35,520 bases of DNA, taken from assembly GCA_005884455.1 (NCBI GenBank), contig VBCH01000056.1, positions 1-35,520 on the forward strand, given 5' to 3'. The notes under the pieces were generated by a model. The model saw only the letters and a list, made by a program, of their open reading frames with translations. It did no database searches and was not told where the DNA came from. This DNA is from Betaproteobacteria bacterium. Its GTDB lineage: Bacteria > Pseudomonadota > Gammaproteobacteria > Burkholderiales > SG8-39. The position numbers were made by a program, and so were the translations under genes. Below, piece after piece: positions 8,718 to 16,124 of the stretch (its first letter is position 1; each line of letters begins with the position of its first letter).

Positions 8718-8969
8718 ATGCGCATGCGCCGGCTGTTGATCGCTTCCGTTCTATGCACCGCAGCGTACGGCTGCGGGACGACGCCCACAGAACCCAAAGC
8801 CGCGGCGCCCACTGAACCTAAAGCTGCTGCGCAGCCGCGCAGGGAACCGGTCTACACCACTGGAAGCAGATTGCCGTCGACCAATCCCGCCGCTGTTCAG
8901 GGCATGAGCCGCGAGGGGTGGGAAGACGAACGTCGAAACGCCTCCGGGAACCAGCAGATTCTCAAGTAA
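8718..8969 (+). CDS. Small putative lipoprotein
   Basis: 83 residues from ATG 8718; the ribosome binding site GAAGGGAG lies about ten bases upstream and decides this start over an earlier in-frame ATG at 8658. A basic start (MRMRR), a short hydrophobic stretch and a Gly-Cys at residues 18-19 suggest a lipoprotein signal peptide, although the residue two before the Cys (Tyr) is unusual. A TEPKAAA heptad is present twice in tandem after it, as a flexible linker. The remainder is polar (GMSREGWEDERRN). I do not recognise a family. It may have its own weak promoter (TTGTGC at 8656 and TAGACT at 8680) or be read through from the tRNA. Confidence 0.65.
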   Translation: MRMRRLLIASVLCTAAYGCGTTPTEPKAAAPTEPKAAAQPRREPVYTTGSRLPSTNPAAVQGMSREGWEDERRNASGNQQILK

Positions 8970-8982
8970 CGCAACCGATCGG

Positions 8983-8997
8983 GCCCGGCGACCGGGC
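8983..8997. terminator. Hairpin between convergent genes, possible terminator
   Basis: GCCCGG-CGA-CCGGGC forms a six-base GC-only stem with a three-base loop, exactly between the lipoprotein stop and the stop of the diguanylate cyclase on the other strand. Neither side has a clear T-run, so intrinsic termination is uncertain. Confidence 0.4.
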
Positions 8998-10596
8998 TCA
9001 ACGTTTCTCCGCTGAGCCGACGACGACCCGGTCGCGTCCGGCGCCTTTGGCGGCATAGAGCGCCACGTCCGCCGCGCGCAGGAGGGCATCGCTGTCCTCG
9101 CCGTGATCCGGAAACAACGCAATTCCCAGCGAAGTCGTGATCTTGCCCAGAGGCGCTCCCGCGTGGCTGACGACGAGGCGCGCGATCGCCAGCCGGATGA
9201 CTTCGGCGCGCCGCACGGCGGCATCGAGCCCGGTTTCGGGCAGGATCAGCGCGAATTCCTCGCCCCCATAGCGACACGCTATGTCGCTCCCGCGAACCTT
9301 GCCTTTGAGCAGTGCGGCGATCGCCTTGAGCACGACGTCGCCGGCCTCGTGTCCGAAGGAGTCGTTGATGCGCTTGAAGTGATCCAGATCGATCAACATC
9401 ACCGCGAGCGGCGCCGCGCCGCGTCTGCATCGCACCAGCTCGCGCGGAAGAAACTCGTTCAGGTAGCGCCGGTTGTACAGACCGGTGAGCGGGTCGGAGA
9501 TCGCTTGCTCCTGGAGCTTCTGCTCCCGCTGCTGCAGCGCGAGGGCCATGTCGTCGAACGCCTGTGCGAGCTGGCTCAGCTCCTCTCCGCCGTAGGGGAT
9601 CCCCGTTCTGGCGTTCAGATCGCCGCCGCGCACCCGGTCGGCCGCCCGAAGCAGCCCCCCGATCTTGCGCAACATGAACCACTCGGTGCCGTACCAGACC
9701 CCGACGAGGAGAAAAAGCGTGGCCAGGCTGATGCCCAGCAAATCCCGGACGAGCGCTCTGTTCCCCTCGGAAAAGACCCGGCTGAGCGGCACGGTAACCA
9801 TGACGCGAAGCGGAAAAGCGCCGTCGGGATTCTGCGTGACGACCTCGTGGGCGAGCAGCCAGTCGACTCCGTCCTCTCCTTTAGCCTCGAGCACGCCTTC
9901 CCGGCCGGCGAGCACCGCATCGATCACCTGCGAATTCCAAAGCCTTTTACCGACGCGCTCCGGCATCGCCGGCTTGCGCGCCAGGACGGTTCCCTTGACG
10001 TCGACCACGCTCAAGATGCCCTCGGGCGGCAGCGGCGTCGCTTCCGCCATGCGGCCGAGATTCTCCAGATCGAGCCCCGCGAAGGCCACGGCATAGAGCT
10101 TGCTATCGGCATCTCTTAGGGGAAATCCGAAATTGATTCCGGCCTTTCCCGTGACGCGACCGACTTGATATTCGCCGACTGTGAATCGGCCCGTTTCCTT
10201 GGCAAGTCGAAAGTACAGCCGATCGCCGCTGTAGACCTTGTCCCGCCAACTCGCGGCGTTGCAGAACAGCTGGCCGTCCGGGGTGAAAAGACCCATCGAA
10301 TGATACGCTTCGCGGTTTTGCGCCAGCAAGCTCGCAAAATACTCGGTGCAGCGCCTTCTGTCGCTCAGCAAAGTGAACAGAACCTGCGAGGAGGCAACCA
10401 TCATCTGCCTCGCACCCTCCACGACCTGCCATTGCTGCATGGCCGCCAACTTGACCAGCCGCCTGAGCTCCGCGCGCGCTTGGTTTTCCGTCGAAGCACG
10501 CCGCTCGACCGCACTGTAGACCGTCAGCAGCAGCGCCGGAAGGGCTGCGAGAATTACCAGAACGAAGATGCGGGCGCGGGTTTTTAGCGTCGCCAT
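8998..10596 (-). CDS. Membrane-bound diguanylate cyclase (sensor/HAMP/GGDEF)
   Basis: 532 residues. Membrane segments at about 9-28 and 286-305 enclose a periplasmic region of about 255 residues that looks like a double-CACHE sensor (SGDRLYFRLAKETGRFTVGEYQVGR region). A HAMP segment with a GGDLNARTG element follows (about 305-360), then a GGDEF domain (from SDPLTGLYNRRYL). The active loop is GGEEF at 444-448 and an inhibitory I-site RGSD sits at 435-438, so active cyclic-di-GMP synthesis with product inhibition is expected. The gene is divergent from the DSF synthase across a 290-base region. Together with the HD-GYP protein of the same locus it provides both synthesis and breakdown of c-di-GMP. 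The extracellular ligand is unknown. Confidence 0.9.
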   Translation of the reverse strand: MATLKTRARIFVLVILAALPALLLTVYSAVERRASTENQARAELRRLVKLAAMQQWQVVEGARQMMVASSQVLFTLLSDRRRCTEYFASLLAQNREAYHSMGLFTPDGQLFCNAASWRDKVYSGDRLYFRLAKETGRFTVGEYQVGRVTGKAGINFGFPLRDADSKLYAVAFAGLDLENLGRMAEATPLPPEGILSVVDVKGTVLARKPAMPERVGKRLWNSQVIDAVLAGREGVLEAKGEDGVDWLLAHEVVTQNPDGAFPLRVMVTVPLSRVFSEGNRALVRDLLGISLATLFLLVGVWYGTEWFMLRKIGGLLRAADRVRGGDLNARTGIPYGGEELSQLAQAFDDMALALQQREQKLQEQAISDPLTGLYNRRYLNEFLPRELVRCRRGAAPLAVMLIDLDHFKRINDSFGHEAGDVVLKAIAALLKGKVRGSDIACRYGGEEFALILPETGLDAAVRRAEVIRLAIARLVVSHAGAPLGKITTSLGIALFPDHGEDSDALLRAADVALYAAKGAGRDRVVVGSAEKR

Positions 10597-10886
10597 TTAA
10601 CCGGGCCGCCCGGCGCGGACCTTACCCCGGATCACTGCCCGGCCGGCGGCTGCGGCGGCAAATACGCCAACTTTTTCACGAATTCTCGACAGGTCCTATC
10701 GGGAATTCCCTGAGGGGGGGCGGGGAAACCCCCTGATAGACCCAAAAACGGCACAAATGACAATGGAATATGACGGCTTTCGGCAACTGTAGATTTGGGA
10801 GTATAGTCCTCGCAAAGAGTTCTAAGGAACCATCGATTTCTAAAGAACCAGGTATGTTTTTTTAACACACCCATGAAAGGAAGGTC
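10597..10886. promoter_or_regulatory. Divergent control region between the diguanylate cyclase and rpfF
   Basis: A 290-base gene-free stretch. It contains the palindrome GGGAATTCCC (10701-10710), a G7 run, a GGGG-AAA-CCCC hairpin (10722-10732), and an outer imperfect inverted repeat GGTCCTATCGGG (from 10692) against CCCTGATAGACC (to 10742). Nearer rpfF is a TATAGT -10-like box (10802-10807) without a good -35, followed by two direct repeats. I could not find a convincing promoter for the diguanylate cyclase side. Confidence 0.5.
10820..10850 (+). repeat. Tandem 13-base direct repeat before rpfF
   Basis: TTCTAAGGAACCA (10820-10832) and TTCTAAAGAACCA (10838-10850) differ at one base and start 18 bases apart. 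They lie just downstream of the candidate -10 TATAGT and 36 bases before the rpfF start codon, so they could be an operator or a 5' leader element. Each half has TTC...GAA symmetry, which fits a dimeric DNA-binding protein. Confidence 0.6.
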
Positions 10887-11828
10887 ATGAACGCACCGGT
10901 CGATTTCAACGTGATAGAGGGAATGTTCAGGCGGCAATACAGGCAGATCGAGGTCAGATTCGATCCCGAGCATGCAACAACGTGGACTTACCTGAAGCCC
11001 TCGGGCGCGCCGTGCTTCAACCTCGGCATGCTCGAAGAGCTGCGTGCCCACGACAACGCCATCGAGTCCTGCGGCGGTCGGGTGCTGTACAAAGGAGACC
11101 TGCATCAGATTCACTATTACGTTGGCGCATCCAGGACCGAAGGCATATTCAGCCTGGGCGGAAATCTGGAGAATTTGGTGCAGCTGATCAAGTCGGGCGA
11201 CCGCGACACGCTCATGCACTACGCCAAGCTCTGCGTCGACAACATGTACCAGCGGCTCTGCGGCTACGGAGCTCCCATAACCACCATTTCGCTGGTGCAG
11301 GGGGAAGCGCTCGGCGGCGGATTCGAAACCGCTCTCTCCTCGAACGTCATTGTCGCAGAGCGGCGCTCGCGCATGGGCCTTCCCGAAATCCTGTTCAATC
11401 TGTTCCCCGGCAACGGCGCTTACAGCCTGCTCGCGAGGCGCGTGGGGGTGCGACGTGCCGAAGAGATGATACTTTCCGGCCGCGTCTACACCGCCGAGGA
11501 AATGCACGCGGCGGGCGTCGTCGACGTGCTCGCGGAAGACGGGACCGGGGAAGCGGCCGTGCAGGATTACATCCGGCGCAACGAGCGGCGTCGCAATGGT
11601 CTGCAGGCCGTGTTCAGCTGCCGTCAGCATTTCCACCCGGTGAGCTACGAGGAGTTGCTCAACATCGCCAACCTGTGGGTGAGCGCGGCTCTGCGCTTGG
11701 AAGAGAAGGATCTCAAGCTGATGAGCCGCCTGGCGCGTTCGCAATCGAAGCGTGTCCCGGGCGGTGCGGCGGCGATGCCGGAGGCTGCGGCACCGGTGGA
11801 GCAAGAGCAGCAGTACGCGACCGCCTGA
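10887..11828 (+). CDS. rpfF: RpfF-type diffusible signal factor synthase (crotonase superfamily)
   Basis: RpfF enzymes dehydrate 3-hydroxyacyl-ACP and cleave the thioester, releasing a cis-2-unsaturated fatty acid (DSF) used as a quorum signal. 313 residues; the ribosome binding site AAAGGAAGG precedes ATG 10887. The crotonase oxyanion region reads GEALGGGFETAL, and the second active-site stretch is GLPEILFNLFPGNGAYS. The two catalytic glutamates are E147 and E167, with the same 20-residue spacing as E141/E161 of Xanthomonas RpfF. The C-terminal SRLARSQSKR also matches; an extra Ala/Glu-rich tail of about 20 residues follows. The adjacent rpfC and rpfG genes support the assignment over an ordinary enoyl-CoA hydratase. 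It is convergent with the rpfG-rpfC-ACP-KAS operon. Confidence 0.93.
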   Translation: MNAPVDFNVIEGMFRRQYRQIEVRFDPEHATTWTYLKPSGAPCFNLGMLEELRAHDNAIESCGGRVLYKGDLHQIHYYVGASRTEGIFSLGGNLENLVQLIKSGDRDTLMHYAKLCVDNMYQRLCGYGAPITTISLVQGEALGGGFETALSSNVIVAERRSRMGLPEILFNLFPGNGAYSLLARRVGVRRAEEMILSGRVYTAEEMHAAGVVDVLAEDGTGEAAVQDYIRRNERRRNGLQAVFSCRQHFHPVSYEELLNIANLWVSAALRLEEKDLKLMSRLARSQSKRVPGGAAAMPEAAAPVEQEQQYATA

Positions 11829-11915
11829 GCGCGGCCGTGCATTTCCGCCCGAAGCACGGGCGCTCGCGCGCGTGAGCCATGACCTGCCGGGGTCGTGATC
11901 CGATCCGTCCCGACC

Positions 11916-11933
11916 GGTGCGTTAGGACGCACC
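11916..11933. terminator. Hairpin between rpfF and the ketosynthase gene
   Basis: GGTGCGT-TAGG-ACGCACC is a perfect seven-base stem with a four-base loop in the 203-base gap between two convergent genes. No T-run follows on either strand, so it may be a weak terminator or another RNA structure. I see nothing else clear in 11829-12031. Confidence 0.4.
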
Positions 11934-12031
11934 CCGGTGGGGCTCATGCGCCGCGAGTTTTCTTCGGAATAGTAGCCCTCGCCTGACGAAGCGATCCTCG
12001 CCGTCCCCAAAGTCCTCGGAAACCCCGCGGG

Positions 12032-13300
12032 CTAGCTGCGAAATTCCTTCAGCAGAAGGCTCGCGTTCGTTCCACCGAATCCGAAGCTATTGGAAAGTAT
12101 GGTATGCAGCTCCGTGAACTTCGGACTGGTCACGATCGGCATTCCCGCGAATTCGGGATCGAGTTGCTCGATGTTGATGGAAGGGGCGATGAAGCGATGC
12201 TCGAGCATGCCTACGCAAAAGATCGTTTCGAGCGCCCCCGCGGCACCCAGGGGATGACCGGTCATCGATTTCGTCGATGAAAATGGCGGCGGTTTGCCGT
12301 CGAATACTTGCTTCATTGCCTCGACTTCGGCGATGTCGCCTTTGATGGTCGCCGTGCCGTGCGTGTTGACGGCGCCGACTTCCCGGGGACTCATCCCCGC
12401 GTCCTGGATCGCGCCCCGCATGCACTGGGCCGCCTGCACACCGCTGGGTTCCGGCATGACCATGTCGAAACCATCCGAGCTCGTGCCGAATCCCACGATC
12501 TCGGCGCGCACGCGAGCCCGACGCGCCAGCGCCTGGTCCAATGCCTCGAGCACGACGATCCCCGCACCGCCCCCAATCACGAACCCGTCGCGGGCGACAT
12601 CATACGGGCGCGATGCCTGTTCAGGGCGCTCGTTGAATTTCGACGCGAGCGCGAAGCGAAGGGCCTGGAAACCGGCGGCGATCAAAGGGTGCACTTCTTC
12701 TCCGCCACCCGCGATGGCGCGGTCCACGATGCCGGAGCGGATGAGCTCGTATGCCGTGCCGACACTATGCGAGGAGGTGGAACACGCGGAACTGATCGAA
12801 TAACTGCGTCCGTGGACCTTGAGCAGGTTGGCGACCGCCGCGCTCGACGCGCTCGCCATGCTCTTCAGCACGACGAACGGGCTGACCTTCGCGATCTCTC
12901 CGGAGTGGACCTGCCGCCCCCCGGTGTAGATGGATTCCACGCTTCCGATTCCAGTCCCGACGATGCACGCCGTTCTGTCGGATTGCACGTCGGCATCGGA
13001 AAGCCCGGAGTCGCCGACGGCATCGAGCGCGGCGAGGCAGCAGTACTTGGATCCTTCTGAAATCACCAGGCGCAGTTTTTTCGGGATGGACGAGCGCTCG
13101 AACTTCGCCTCGACGCCCATGATCGCACCGGCCACCCGACTCTTCAGGCCCAGCCTTTCCCAGTCCGGCATGGCGCGAAGGCCGCTTGCCCCGTTTTGGA
13201 GGGCCCTTACCACCTGGCTGTAGTCGTGCCCAAGGCACGATACGAGACCGACTCCCGTGATCGCCACGCGTCGAGGAGCCATCAACTCAGACCGCGTCAC
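12032..13300 (-). CDS. Beta-ketoacyl-ACP synthase (FabF/FabB type) in the DSF locus
   Basis: 422 residues. Thiolase-fold condensing enzyme that extends acyl-ACP with malonyl-ACP. The active-site triad is intact: C173 in SSACSTSSHSVG, H314 in NTHGTAT and H349 in STKSMTGHPLGAAG, with K344 before it; GFGGTNASL closes the protein. The GTG at 13300 overlaps the stop of the ACP gene as GTGA, indicating coupling; ATG at 13282 (MAPRRVAITGVG) is an alternative start. It is the last gene of the rpfG-rpfC-ACP-KAS operon. The context suggests a role in making or tailoring the acyl chain used by RpfF (inference); it could instead be a housekeeping FabB-like enzyme that happens to be located here. Confidence 0.9.
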   Translation of the reverse strand: MTRSELMAPRRVAITGVGLVSCLGHDYSQVVRALQNGASGLRAMPDWERLGLKSRVAGAIMGVEAKFERSSIPKKLRLVISEGSKYCCLAALDAVGDSGLSDADVQSDRTACIVGTGIGSVESIYTGGRQVHSGEIAKVSPFVVLKSMASASSAAVANLLKVHGRSYSISSACSTSSHSVGTAYELIRSGIVDRAIAGGGEEVHPLIAAGFQALRFALASKFNERPEQASRPYDVARDGFVIGGGAGIVVLEALDQALARRARVRAEIVGFGTSSDGFDMVMPEPSGVQAAQCMRGAIQDAGMSPREVGAVNTHGTATIKGDIAEVEAMKQVFDGKPPPFSSTKSMTGHPLGAAGALETIFCVGMLEHRFIAPSINIEQLDPEFAGMPIVTSPKFTELHTILSNSFGFGGTNASLLLKEFRS

Positions 13301-13560
13301 GCCTGACGATTCTGTCGCTTCTTGCCTTCGATCGCCTTGAAAAGATCGCCGATCGTCTGTATCCGGCCAAGTTCCTCATCGTCGATTTCGATCTCCAACT
13401 CATCCTCCAGCTCGGAAGCCAGTGTGATCAGAATCAATGAACTGATGTCCAGATCCTGTCGAAGCGACGTCGCTTCGTCGACGTCGGCCGCGGTAAGTTT
13501 TGCATCGGATGCCGCCAGTAGACGCTGGATTATTCGATCACGGAGTGATAAGTCAGCCAT
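13297..13560 (-). CDS. Acyl carrier protein of the DSF locus
   Basis: 87 residues, acidic, with the four-helix ACP pattern. The phosphopantetheine site is in DLDISSLILITLASELEDEL; the Ser before Leu (S41) aligns with the modified Ser. The canonical Asp-Ser-Leu is here Ser-Ser-Leu, a substitution also met in secondary-metabolism carrier proteins and distinct from housekeeping AcpP. Helix 3 ends in IQTIGDLFKAIE. It begins 40 bases after the rpfC stop and ends inside the start of the ketosynthase gene. It is probably the dedicated carrier partner of that ketosynthase, and possibly of RpfF, whose known substrates are 3-hydroxyacyl-ACPs. Confidence 0.88.
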   Translation of the reverse strand: MADLSLRDRIIQRLLAASDAKLTAADVDEATSLRQDLDISSLILITLASELEDELEIEIDDEELGRIQTIGDLFKAIEGKKRQNRQA

Positions 13561-13600
13561 GGTTTCTCACGCCGCCGCTTATTCATGTCACGTCCCTGGC

Positions 13601-16108
13601 TCACCGGGCCGCGGTCTGGCTTCTCTTGAGATAATCGAGGAGCGAAGCGCGCGCCTGCTGAAACTGCTCCCGTATCACTTTCAAGACGCGGGGTCCGCTC
13701 GCTTGCAGCTCCGATGTCGTCTGGCCGTTGATTCCCACGCACGTCCGGCATAACTGCTCGGCACCGAGCGTGACCGCCGAGCCCTTCATGGCATGCACCA
13801 GGTCCCTGAGCGTTTCGTACTGCTCGGCCGCAACGGCGGCATCCATCTGCCGCAGCAGCGCCTCGCCGTCCTGGATGAATCCATTGAGGAGTTCCGGCAT
13901 GAAGGTGTTCTCGGAGCTGATGAGCTCGAGCTCCGAGAGCGCCGCCGGATTGATGACCACCTGGGTCTCGTCGGCGTCGTCGCCGGAGACTGCCGCAGTG
14001 CTCGCGCGCTTCGCAATCAGGCTCGCAATGGTATCGAGCAGGCGGCGGGCCTCGACCGGCTTGGGCAGGAAAGCGTCGATCCCGGCGTCTTCGCACTCTT
14101 TCATCGCCTCCGATGTCACGTCGGCCGAAAGCATGATGATCGGAACCTGTATCGCCTCCGGGTCCATGAAACGGTATGCCCGTGCAGCGTCCAGACCGCC
14201 GAGCTCCGGCATGTTGAGGTCCATGATGATCACATCGAACCGCTCGTTCTCCAGAACGTCGAGCGCCTGCTCCCCGTCGTCCACGACCCGGACTCTGTGC
14301 CCGGCGCGCTCGAGTATCCCGACGATGACGCGCTGATTGACCGCGTTGTCTTCGGCCACCAGGATCTGGTAGCGGCGCCGGTTGGCGTCGCGGGCGGCGT
14401 AGTAATCGCTGAGGGAGATGACGCCTTCCTGGCTCCCTTGGACCGCAGTCGCGGAATGAATGGCGTTGAACAGTAGCCGCTTCTTGAACGGCATCTCCAG
14501 CACCGCAACGAAGCCGCCCGCGAGCGCTTCGGCGCTGCGAATCTGCGATACGCCGGCGGTGCACAGCACCGCGGGAGGCGCCTTCTGGCTGCGGCTGTTG
14601 CGAAGCCGTCCCAGATTCCGGCCCGGGGCGACCGTCGTGTCTTCGCGCAGGAGCACCAGGTGGTAAGGATGCCCGAGTGACTGCGCTTCGGCGAGGCGCG
14701 CGGCGCCCGCCTCGACGCCCGCCGCGCGCCCGGTGCGCGCGCCCCAAGTGGCGAGGTCCTGCTCGAGCGCCTGCAGTTCTGCGTCGGAGAATCCGACCAG
14801 CATGATCCGGATATCGTTGAGCCGCAACGAAGCCTCGGCCACCTGGCCCGTCATCTGCTTCTTAAGGGTCAGGTCGAACCAGAACGTGCTGCCCTTCCCG
14901 AGAGTGCTGTTCAGCCCGATCTGCCCGCCCATCATCTCCACCAGCTGCTTCGAAATGGTGGTGCCGAGCCCGGTGCCGCCGTAGCGGCGCGTGGTCGAGT
15001 CGTCGGCCTGGACGAAACTCTCGAAAATGCGTTCCTGAGCTTCCGGCGCGATGCCTATCCCCGTGTCCTCGATCGAAAATTTAAGCCTCACGGCATGCTC
15101 GCTCTCGCCCACGCCCGAAACGGTCAGGACGACGCTGCCGGACTGGGTGAACTTGACGCCGTTTCCGATGAGGTTGTAGAGCACCTGGCGCAGATGATAG
15201 GGATCGCCGCGCAGCGCGTGCGGCACTTCCGGCATCACGTGGGTCCTGAACAGCAGCCCGCGTATCTCGGCCTGCGGCGCAAGCACGGCCGCGGTCCCGT
15301 TGATCAGGCTGTGCAGATCGAAATCTGTTTCTTCGATGCTGACCTTGCCGGCTTCGATCTTGGAAATATCCAGCACATCCTCGATCAGCTTGAGCATCGA
15401 TCGCGAGGCCTCGTGCATCGCCTTCACCATTTCGGCCTGTTCCGTGTTCAAAGCCGTGTCGCGCAGCAGGTCGTTCATCCCGACGATGGCGTTGAGGGGC
15501 GTGCGCATCTCGTGGCTGACCGTGGAGAGGAAACGGCGCTTCGCCTGGTTCGCGGCTTCCTCGCGACGCAGCGAATCGAACAGGCGGGTCACGAGCTTGC
15601 CCTGGACGAGCGACAACAGGATCATGCCCACCATCAGACCGATGCCTAGCACGCGGTTTTGTATCCAGTAATCGCTGAACGTCAGGACCACGGAGAAGCC
15701 CACGACGCTGAGCACCAGGGCGTTGTACAGATAGGGCTTGCCGTAGCGGGACCCGTGGCCGAACGTGACCACCAGATAAGCGATATACAGCACCGCGCCG
15801 TATTCGCCCAGGTAATACATGAACGCGCTGGTCGAGGCGACGTCGAGAAATGCCGCGAAGACACGACGCGCTGGCGATGCTCCGGGGGAGAAGTAGATCC
15901 ACGCGAATACCGCGCTGCACAGCGTGGTGTAGCAGACCATGGCGGCGAACAGCAGCAGATTCAGTTCGCGGCTGCCAAAGGCCTGCGGGAGGAGGTAGAG
16001 AAACAGTACGGCCGCGATCAACAGCCGAACGATCGCCTGCTCGTGTTCGCTGTCCGGGCGCCCGCTTAGGCGGGCGCGGATTCCTGCGAGGGTCGATTTC
16101 AGCGTCAT
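13601..16108 (-). CDS. rpfC: RpfC-type hybrid sensor histidine kinase (DSF receptor)
   Basis: 835 residues. The N-terminal cytoplasmic segment ARLSGRPDSEHEQAIVRLL matches the DSF-sensing input region of Xanthomonas RpfC. About five membrane helices follow (to residue ~175). HisKA has H199 in STVSHEMRTPLN. HATPase has N312/N316 and DTGIG (348-352), GGTGLGTTI. A region at 430-555 looks like a degenerate receiver. A true receiver follows at 580-700 with D630 (IIMDLNMPE) and K683, then an HPt domain with H772 (LVHAMKGSA). In the classical pathway RpfC senses DSF, phosphorylates RpfG and also binds RpfF to limit synthesis. It starts 16 bases after rpfG ends. The family is about 726 residues in Xanthomonas (recalled); the excess is mostly the extra receiver-like domain. 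Confidence 0.92.
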   Translation of the reverse strand: MTLKSTLAGIRARLSGRPDSEHEQAIVRLLIAAVLFLYLLPQAFGSRELNLLLFAAMVCYTTLCSAVFAWIYFSPGASPARRVFAAFLDVASTSAFMYYLGEYGAVLYIAYLVVTFGHGSRYGKPYLYNALVLSVVGFSVVLTFSDYWIQNRVLGIGLMVGMILLSLVQGKLVTRLFDSLRREEAANQAKRRFLSTVSHEMRTPLNAIVGMNDLLRDTALNTEQAEMVKAMHEASRSMLKLIEDVLDISKIEAGKVSIEETDFDLHSLINGTAAVLAPQAEIRGLLFRTHVMPEVPHALRGDPYHLRQVLYNLIGNGVKFTQSGSVVLTVSGVGESEHAVRLKFSIEDTGIGIAPEAQERIFESFVQADDSTTRRYGGTGLGTTISKQLVEMMGGQIGLNSTLGKGSTFWFDLTLKKQMTGQVAEASLRLNDIRIMLVGFSDAELQALEQDLATWGARTGRAAGVEAGAARLAEAQSLGHPYHLVLLREDTTVAPGRNLGRLRNSRSQKAPPAVLCTAGVSQIRSAEALAGGFVAVLEMPFKKRLLFNAIHSATAVQGSQEGVISLSDYYAARDANRRRYQILVAEDNAVNQRVIVGILERAGHRVRVVDDGEQALDVLENERFDVIIMDLNMPELGGLDAARAYRFMDPEAIQVPIIMLSADVTSEAMKECEDAGIDAFLPKPVEARRLLDTIASLIAKRASTAAVSGDDADETQVVINPAALSELELISSENTFMPELLNGFIQDGEALLRQMDAAVAAEQYETLRDLVHAMKGSAVTLGAEQLCRTCVGINGQTTSELQASGPRVLKVIREQFQQARASLLDYLKRSQTAAR

Positions 16109-16124
16109 TAGGCCCGGCCGCGGG

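Noticed and set aside
10632-11804. 390-codon minus-strand frame opposite rpfF
   Set aside because: rpfF is clear on the plus strand with catalytic motifs and a good ribosome binding site; the minus frame has no recognisable domain and would cross the control region.
10887-11828. Ordinary enoyl-CoA hydratase of fatty acid oxidation
   Set aside because: The N-terminal extension, the GLPEILFNLFPGNGAYS stretch, the C-terminal end and adjacency to rpfC/rpfG fit RpfF better.
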